Shown here: positions 6,942 to 10,754 of the stretch, one piece after another
Position numbering within the stretch: position 1 is the first letter of the stretch
Layout: every line of letters begins with the position of its first letter
Origin: Bacillota bacterium
GTDB lineage: Bacteria; Bacillota; Clostridia; Clostridiales; Clostridiaceae
Assembly: GCA_023417975.1 (NCBI GenBank)
Contig: JAEZDX010000194.1
Coordinates: 1 to 10,754, forward strand
DNA: 10,754 bases
Direction: 5' to 3'
The notes under the pieces: model-generated
What the model was told of the DNA's origin: nothing
Seen by the model: only the letters and a program-made list of their open reading frames with translations
Database searches by the model: none
Position numbers and translations under genes: made by a program

Positions 6942-8219
6942 CTATCGCCTCTTTTGCTGAGCTGATTCTTTTAACTCTTTGTCACACATAGTTTTCATAC
7001 CTAATAATGCTATTATACCACCCATTATAGCAAAAATGGTAGACATTGATAACTTTTCACAAATTGCACCTACAATTGCTGAGCCTAATGGTACTGCGCA
7101 CATGGCTACCATTCCTATTATTGCACCTACTCTTCCCATCATACTCTTTTCTGTGTTGAGCATAACACTTGTTGTAATAGGAGAAGAAATCATAGGAATT
7201 ATAAATCCGAAAATGAAAAAGTTAGCTGCAGCGATGGCAGTAGCCGCCATACCGGCAGGAACTATATTTCCCGGCAAATACATCATACAATAATTCAGCC
7301 CGAAGAAAAGAAGTCCAAAGCTTATAAGCGTAGAATTTTTAAATTTTTGTCCTATTTGTCCAACCACTATTCCTCCAAGAATTATACCTACAGCAAAAGC
7401 TACGCCAAGAAGACTCAAAATTTCTGCGCCACCTTTCAGCTGCTCATTCACAAAAGCGGGCATTAACACATTTATTGGCGATAAGCAAAAATTTAATATT
7501 GCCATGAGTATAATACCTGTTTTAATTAAATGATTACTTTTTATAAAGCGGAACCCTTCCTTCAGCTGATTTAAATATCCTTTGGCATCTATCTTTTCAA
7601 GTTCTCCTTTATCTTTTTCAATTTTAATAAATAAGATTATTAAAACTGCTGCAAAAAACGTACTTCCATCGATAAATATTGCTCCTGAAACTCCTGTCAA
7701 TGCTATTATTGCACCGGCAGCTCCTGCTCCGATAAGCTCAGCAAACTTATAAGCAGAGGTAGAAAAAGAATTGGCAGATAAGTAAAATTCCTTTGATACT
7801 AGTAGCGGCACCAATGAAATAAACACCGGGGCTGTCAATGTCTCAAAGGTAGAATTTATTATAGTAAATACAAACAAATGCCAGGGCTGCAAAACCCCTG
7901 CAAAAAACATTAATGCTGTAATAGAAACCACTATCCCTCTACCCATATACCCCACGATAATAAGTCTTTTCTTATCAAATCTATCTGCGATAACTCCTGC
8001 AAAAGGTCCAAAAACAATATTAGGTATTGCATTAATTGCAAATAGCGTTCCAAGCATGAGCTTAGAACCTGTCAAAACATAAACCATCCAGCTGTAAGCT
8101 ATAGCATCCAGAGAGTCCCCAAACCTTGAAATAAAATTTGCAGCCAATAATATTGTATAATTTCTGAATGCAAACAGCTGTCTTAGACTTCCTTTTTTAC
8201 TTTCTACACTAACTTCCAT
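6942..8219 (-). CDS. MFS transporter, MFS_3 / MefA-EntS-like efflux permease
   Basis: This 425-residue polytopic membrane protein has about 12 hydrophobic segments. The cytoplasmic loop motif A appears as GVIADRFDKKRLIIVG (about residues 75-90). The N-terminal pattern LFAFRNYTILLAANFISRFGDSLDAIAYSWMVY is characteristic of the MFS_3 group, which includes macrolide (MefA-like) and siderophore (EntS-like) exporters driven by proton antiport. The length is normal. The ATG at 8219 has a GGGGG ribosome site about 9 nt upstream. It is the first gene of an operon whose second gene encodes the winged-helix regulator, with only one base between them. The likely job is inducible export of a toxic compound, but the substrate cannot be told from the sequence. 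Confidence 0.92.
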   Translation of the reverse strand: MEVSVESKKGSLRQLFAFRNYTILLAANFISRFGDSLDAIAYSWMVYVLTGSKLMLGTLFAINAIPNIVFGPFAGVIADRFDKKRLIIVGYMGRGIVVSITALMFFAGVLQPWHLFVFTIINSTFETLTAPVFISLVPLLVSKEFYLSANSFSTSAYKFAELIGAGAAGAIIALTGVSGAIFIDGSTFFAAVLIILFIKIEKDKGELEKIDAKGYLNQLKEGFRFIKSNHLIKTGIILMAILNFCLSPINVLMPAFVNEQLKGGAEILSLLGVAFAVGIILGGIVVGQIGQKFKNSTLISFGLLFFGLNYCMMYLPGNIVPAGMAATAIAAANFFIFGFIIPMISSPITTSVMLNTEKSMMGRVGAIIGMVAMCAVPLGSAIVGAICEKLSMSTIFAIMGGIIALLGMKTMCDKELKESAQQKRR

Positions 8220-8235
8220 AATAAATAACCCCCGT

Positions 8236-8282
8236 TAAAAATATTTTACCGTTAAAATAATTTTAACGGTAAAATATTTTTA
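8236..8282. promoter_or_regulatory. Operator: perfect 23-bp inverted repeat over the MFS-wHTH promoter
   Basis: Positions 8236-8258 and 8260-8282 are exact reverse complements around the single base 8259. The core half-site is TTTTACCGTTAAAA. The repeat spans the -35/-10 spacer and the -10 of the minus-strand promoter and ends 17 nt before the MFS ATG. A further CGTTAAAA lies at 8233-8240 and a TTTTACCGTT at 8345-8354. Such symmetry fits a dimeric winged-helix repressor, presumably the one encoded at 6362-6940. It is not a terminator, since it is AT-rich and lies upstream of the gene. Confidence 0.82.
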
Positions 8283-8288
8283 TGTCAA
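8260..8288 (-). promoter_or_regulatory. Sigma-A promoter of the MFS-wHTH operon
   Basis: On the minus strand a consensus TTGACA (8288-8283) is followed by exactly 17 nt and TAAAAT (8265-8260). The predicted start is near 8253, inside the operator palindrome, leaving a leader of about 35 nt before the ATG at 8219. This is the best promoter match in the window. Confidence 0.85.
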
Positions 8289-8320
8289 TAGGGACGGTTC
8301 ACAATTTTTCCCTATTTTTT
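8287..8320 (+). repeat. Small GGGACGGTTC-type inverted repeat, possible degenerate REP element
   Basis: AATAGGGA (8287-8294) and TCCCTATT (8309-8316) are inverted repeats around a 14-nt loop that begins CGGTTC. A T-run follows on the plus strand. The GGGACGGTTC...TCCC pattern is, from memory, like short REP-type palindromes scattered in Clostridia and linked to IS200-like transposases. It has no transposase here. It could instead be a stray hairpin or terminator-like fold; no plus-strand gene ends nearby. Confidence 0.4.
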
Positions 8321-8365
8321 TATATATGCCCCATAACCCTCATTTTTTACCGTTCTTTTGTATAA

Positions 8366-8403
8366 CAAAAAGGGCGGCTATCCTTATTTAAGATTGCCGC
8401 CCT
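8366..8403 (-). terminator. Rho-independent terminator of the EamA permease gene
   Basis: On the minus strand AGGGCGGC (8403-8396) pairs with GCCGCCCT (8378-8371), with partial pairing extending into the 17-nt loop. It runs straight into TTTTTG (8370-8365). It starts 11 nt after the permease stop and insulates the MFS promoter from read-through. Confidence 0.88.
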
Positions 8404-8414
8404 AACTACTAATT

Positions 8415-9257
8415 TTAATCTCTTCCTGCTATAAACATAGATATCAATATAAGAATACACCCTATTATTGCCTTAGGCGACAGCATATCCCCTATAAATG
8501 TGGAAAATATGACTCCAAATACAGGTTCACACAAATAAATTATAGCGGCGTGAGAAGGGTTTAAAAATGGTTGCATTTTGTTTTGTCCTACCATGCCTAA
8601 TCCGCTGCCCAGCAGCCCTGTTACTAAAATAGTAATTATAACGATACTTGATGTATTTATTCTATAACCTTCTACTATTAATGCCATAGGTAGTGCCATT
8701 AATCCTACAGCTATTAATTCTACTCCCGCCAGTATAATTCCATCTGATTCTCTGCCAAACTTATCTACTAATAAAATCTGAAAGGAATATACTAATGCAG
8801 CAAGTACAGTAAGCATATCTCCAAAATTAATCCCCTTATCCCCATTATAGGTAAGCAATAATAGACCTATTACCGCCATAACAACACCGTATATTACCTT
8901 TGGACCCGGCTTTTTTTTATATACTACTGCTAATATTATGGGAACAAAAATAACGCTAAGCCCTGTAATAAAGCTGGATTTGCTGGGTGTAGTATAAAGC
9001 ATACCAGCGGTCTGCAGAAGATTTCCTGCGGTCAAAGTTATTGCAATAAGTACTCCCGACCGGATGGTCTTCCTATCTATAAGTTTAATCTTTTTTCTAA
9101 ATATTATAAATATAGCTCCTGCTGCTAAAAAGCTTTTAATAGATACCAAAGTATACGGTCCTATTCCACCAAGTGCAAGGCTTGTCAACGGAAACCCCAT
9201 ACCCCAAATCATAGTTAAAAAAATTAATATAATTTCTGCTCTCGTTTCATTTTTCAT
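8415..9257 (-). CDS. DMT-superfamily permease with two EamA domains
   Basis: This 280-residue membrane protein has about ten hydrophobic segments arranged as two EamA repeats, roughly residues 7-135 and 146-278. Typical family signatures are WGMGFPLTS in the first helix, YTTPSKSSFITGLSVIFVPII in the first repeat, and NPSHAAIIYLCEPVFGVIFS in the second. These carriers move small metabolites (amino acids, nucleosides, drugs), usually outward. The substrate cannot be inferred here. The ATG at 9257 has AAGGAA about 11 nt upstream, a rather long spacing. The gene stands alone, with its own promoter and terminator, and is divergent from the patatin gene. Confidence 0.93.
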   Translation of the reverse strand: MKNETRAEIILIFLTMIWGMGFPLTSLALGGIGPYTLVSIKSFLAAGAIFIIFRKKIKLIDRKTIRSGVLIAITLTAGNLLQTAGMLYTTPSKSSFITGLSVIFVPIILAVVYKKKPGPKVIYGVVMAVIGLLLLTYNGDKGINFGDMLTVLAALVYSFQILLVDKFGRESDGIILAGVELIAVGLMALPMALIVEGYRINTSSIVIITILVTGLLGSGLGMVGQNKMQPFLNPSHAAIIYLCEPVFGVIFSTFIGDMLSPKAIIGCILILISMFIAGRD

Positions 9258-9306
9258 ATCTTATACCGTTCCTTATGTTTTTTACAAATGCTACACATGC
9301 AGAAAG

Positions 9307-9335
9307 ATTATATCATTTATTAACACATAAAGTAA
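9307..9335 (-). promoter_or_regulatory. Likely sigma-A promoter (extended -10) for the EamA permease gene
   Basis: On the minus strand TTACTT (9335-9330), a 17-nt spacer and TATAAT (9312-9307) preceded by TGA form an extended -10 promoter about 50 nt before the ATG at 9257. For the divergent patatin gene only a lone TATAAT at 9415-9420, without a convincing -35, is visible. Confidence 0.5.
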
Positions 9336-9436
9336 TGATTATTTATATATTTCTTTGTGTTGAGTTTCTCCCTTTCCCCCTTTGTAATAAACATCTTTTT
9401 ATAAGAATATTATTTATAATAAGCCTTTTCATTTTC

Positions 9437-9445
9437 AGAAGGAGG
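9437..9445 (+). promoter_or_regulatory. Strong ribosome binding site fixing the patatin start
   Basis: AGAAGGAGG is nearly a full complement of the 16S rRNA 3' end and lies 9 nt before ATG 9455. It rules out the longer in-frame reading that opens near 9275. Confidence 0.85.
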
Positions 9446-9454
9446 TTCTTTTTT

Positions 9455-10372
9455 ATGATAGCTGATGCTGTTTTTGAAGGCGGAGGAATTCGTGGAATAG
9501 GTCATGTAGGTGCTCTTGCATACATGGAGTCAAATGGATTCACCTGGGCGAGAACCGCAGGAAGCTCTGTAGGTGCACTTATTGCTGCTCTCATAGCCGC
9601 AGGCTATAGTGCAAAAGAGATGAAAAACATAATGATAAATACTAATTTTAATAAATTCAAGGATAGAAACGGTTTAAGCAGTATTCCTCTCATTGGCAAG
9701 CCTCTCGGTTTACTTATGGAAAATGCCATGTATTCAGGGGATTATGTTGAAGAATGGGTTTCAGAGCTTTTACAGCATAAAAATATAATAAACTTTTCCG
9801 ATATAAGCAAAAACGGTGAAATACCCTTAAAGATTGTTGCCTCGGATATTACAAGACGCCGAAGGATTGTACTTCCCGACGACCTTATTGATTATGGTAT
9901 TGAACCTATGACTTTTCCAATTGCTAAAGCTATACGGATGAGCATAAGCATACCCTTCTACTTTAAGCCTGTAAAAATGAAATTCAACGATACAGTCTGT
10001 TATGTAGTAGATGGCTGTGTGTGCTGCAGTTATCCAATAAATATATTCGACGTTGAAGGAATACCGAGATGGCCAACCCTAGGCTTTAGATTTGAAAATA
10101 CCGATACAAGCTTTACTGCCTCAGGCAGAACAGATACTCTTTCACTTTTGTTTGACATTGCCAACACTATGTCCTGCCTTCAAACTGCAGAACATACCCA
10201 AGAATATAATCGGTCAAGGTCAATAGTAATTCCTACAAATGGAGTAGAGGGCATTGATTTTGATATTTCAAAGGAAAAAAGTCTCATGTTATATAAATAT
10301 GGGTATAGAAGTGCTATGGAGTTTTTAAAAGGCTGGAACTTTGAGCAATATGTAACAAATTTTCGAAGCTGA
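9455..10372 (+). CDS. Patatin-like phospholipase
   Basis: This 305-residue serine acyl hydrolase uses a Ser-Asp dyad and probably acts on phospholipids or other acyl lipids at the inner face of the membrane. There is no signal peptide or membrane anchor. The oxyanion-hole motif EGGGIRGIGHVGAL (8-21) is followed by the nucleophile elbow GSSVG (36-40, Ser38) and the aspartate motif VVDGC (Asp186). The usual DG[GA] is here DGC, inside an odd DGCVCCSYP segment with three Cys in four positions. The rest of the hydrophobic core, including SISIPFYFKPV before the Asp, matches bacterial patatins of RssA-like size. The start at 9455 is set by a strong ribosome site and lets the oxyanion loop begin at residue 8, as is usual. 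It is flanked by a divergent permease and a convergent phosphatase, so it is monocistronic. Confidence 0.93.
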   Translation: MIADAVFEGGGIRGIGHVGALAYMESNGFTWARTAGSSVGALIAALIAAGYSAKEMKNIMINTNFNKFKDRNGLSSIPLIGKPLGLLMENAMYSGDYVEEWVSELLQHKNIINFSDISKNGEIPLKIVASDITRRRRIVLPDDLIDYGIEPMTFPIAKAIRMSISIPFYFKPVKMKFNDTVCYVVDGCVCCSYPINIFDVEGIPRWPTLGFRFENTDTSFTASGRTDTLSLLFDIANTMSCLQTAEHTQEYNRSRSIVIPTNGVEGIDFDISKEKSLMLYKYGYRSAMEFLKGWNFEQYVTNFRS

Positions 10373-10377
10373 TTTTT

Positions 10378-10401
10378 AAAAGCCCCCATATTGAGGGCTT
10401 T
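10378..10401. terminator. Short bidirectional terminator between patatin and phosphatase genes
   Basis: AAAGCCC (10379-10385) pairs with GGGCTTT (10395-10401) around a 9-nt loop, 6 nt after the patatin stop and 2 nt beyond the phosphatase stop. T-tracts are short on both sides, so it is probably moderate in strength. Confidence 0.65.
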
Positions 10402-10403
10402 GC

Positions 10404-10754
10404 TCATATTACGCTTAAATGTGAAGTATCATTAAGTCTTGCTATAGTCTTTTCTCCCCATCCATTAATCCTGAGGTGTGAAATACTGCATGGATTAATA
10501 TCAAAGGAAACTCTTTCAATATTCCTATCCTCCAGTTCAAGCCACCAGTTAATTATAGCTATTCCGCTGCCACCATGGGTAACAATTACAACGGTGTCCT
10601 CCGCTGTATCATCAATTCTGTCCATAAATTCAGCTATTCTCTTATTAAGCATTCTCCAGCTCTCAGCATTAGGATACGGTACCCAATCTATAACAGGCTC
10701 TCTTACAGGAATAAAAATTTTTTCTGCGGCTATTCGTGTAAGATTTGCTGCATA
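10404..10754 (-). CDS. Histidine phosphatase (phosphoglycerate-mutase-like), C-terminal 116 codons
   Basis: The minus-strand frame is open from the window edge at 10754 to its stop at 10404. The ATG at 10652 is internal, since the frame continues upstream with sensible residues (IPVREPVIDWVPYPNAESW). The pattern PNAESWRMLNKRIAEFMDRI, then VVIVTHGGSGIAIINWWLEL, then a C-terminal NDTSHL is that of the second half of histidine phosphatases. VTHGG holds the second conserved His of the active site. The N-terminal RHG motif with the phospho-accepting His lies outside the window. The substrate (sugar phosphate, phosphoserine, nucleotide or other) cannot be told from this part. The gene is convergent with the patatin gene. 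Confidence 0.85.
   Translation of the reverse strand, partial: YAANLTRIAAEKIFIPVREPVIDWVPYPNAESWRMLNKRIAEFMDRIDDTAEDTVVIVTHGGSGIAIINWWLELEDRNIERVSFDINPCSISHLRINGWGEKTIARLNDTSHLSVI

Noticed and set aside
9275..9454. 60-residue hydrophobic N-terminal extension of the patatin frame
   Set aside because: It starts from TTG with no ribosome site, whereas AGAAGGAGG lies 9 nt before ATG 9455. The oxyanion motif normally sits within the first ten or so residues, and the extension overlaps the divergent promoter region.

Overview
The window is AT-rich DNA with compact genes, purine-rich Shine-Dalgarno sites (AGGAGG and GGTGAT types) and A/T-rich sigma-A-type promoters. Together with the gene families present (DegV, PepT, Rap-like TPR proteins, MFS_3 and EamA transporters), this points to a low-GC Firmicute, most likely a Clostridium-type anaerobe. 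The species cannot be named from the sequence alone. No rRNA, tRNA, CRISPR array, intact transposon or origin was seen, and no gene-free stretch exceeds 300 bases.

Layout. Bases 1-880 (minus strand): a DUF2161-type PD-(D/E)XK putative phosphodiesterase/nuclease gene, followed 4 nt later by the first 41 codons of a GNAT acetyltransferase that runs off the left edge. Bases 1078-1950 (plus): a DegV/FakB-like fatty-acid-binding protein with its own promoter and a perfect hairpin terminator. Bases 2100-4912 (plus): two paralogous TPR proteins that lack a DNA-binding domain. The first is interrupted by one in-frame TAG and is followed by a translationally coupled 74-residue secreted peptide gene and a strong terminator. 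The second is intact, has its own promoter, and has no peptide gene. Bases 5017-6243 (minus): tripeptidase PepT, sharing a bidirectional terminator with the second TPR gene. Bases 6362-8219 (minus): an MFS_3 exporter and a winged-helix regulator in one operon. A perfect 45-bp palindrome lies over a near-consensus promoter in front of them. Bases 8415-9257 (minus): an EamA/DMT permease. Bases 9455-10372 (plus): a patatin-like phospholipase. Bases 10404-10754 (minus): the C-terminal part of a histidine phosphatase.

How the genes fit together. The most interesting block is 2100-4912. A cytoplasmic TPR protein, a co-transcribed small exported peptide ending in a Pro-Trp motif, and a second TPR paralogue have the architecture of an RRNPP/Rap-Phr-type peptide signalling locus. 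The receptor beside the peptide carries a nonsense codon while the peptide-less paralogue is intact. The remaining receptor may therefore have taken over, or may share, the signal. The second clear regulatory circuit is the MFS-wHTH operon, where the palindrome covers the promoter spacer, the -10 and probably the transcription start. This is the expected arrangement for a self-repressed efflux operon. The other genes look like ordinary chromosomal housekeeping or accessory functions.
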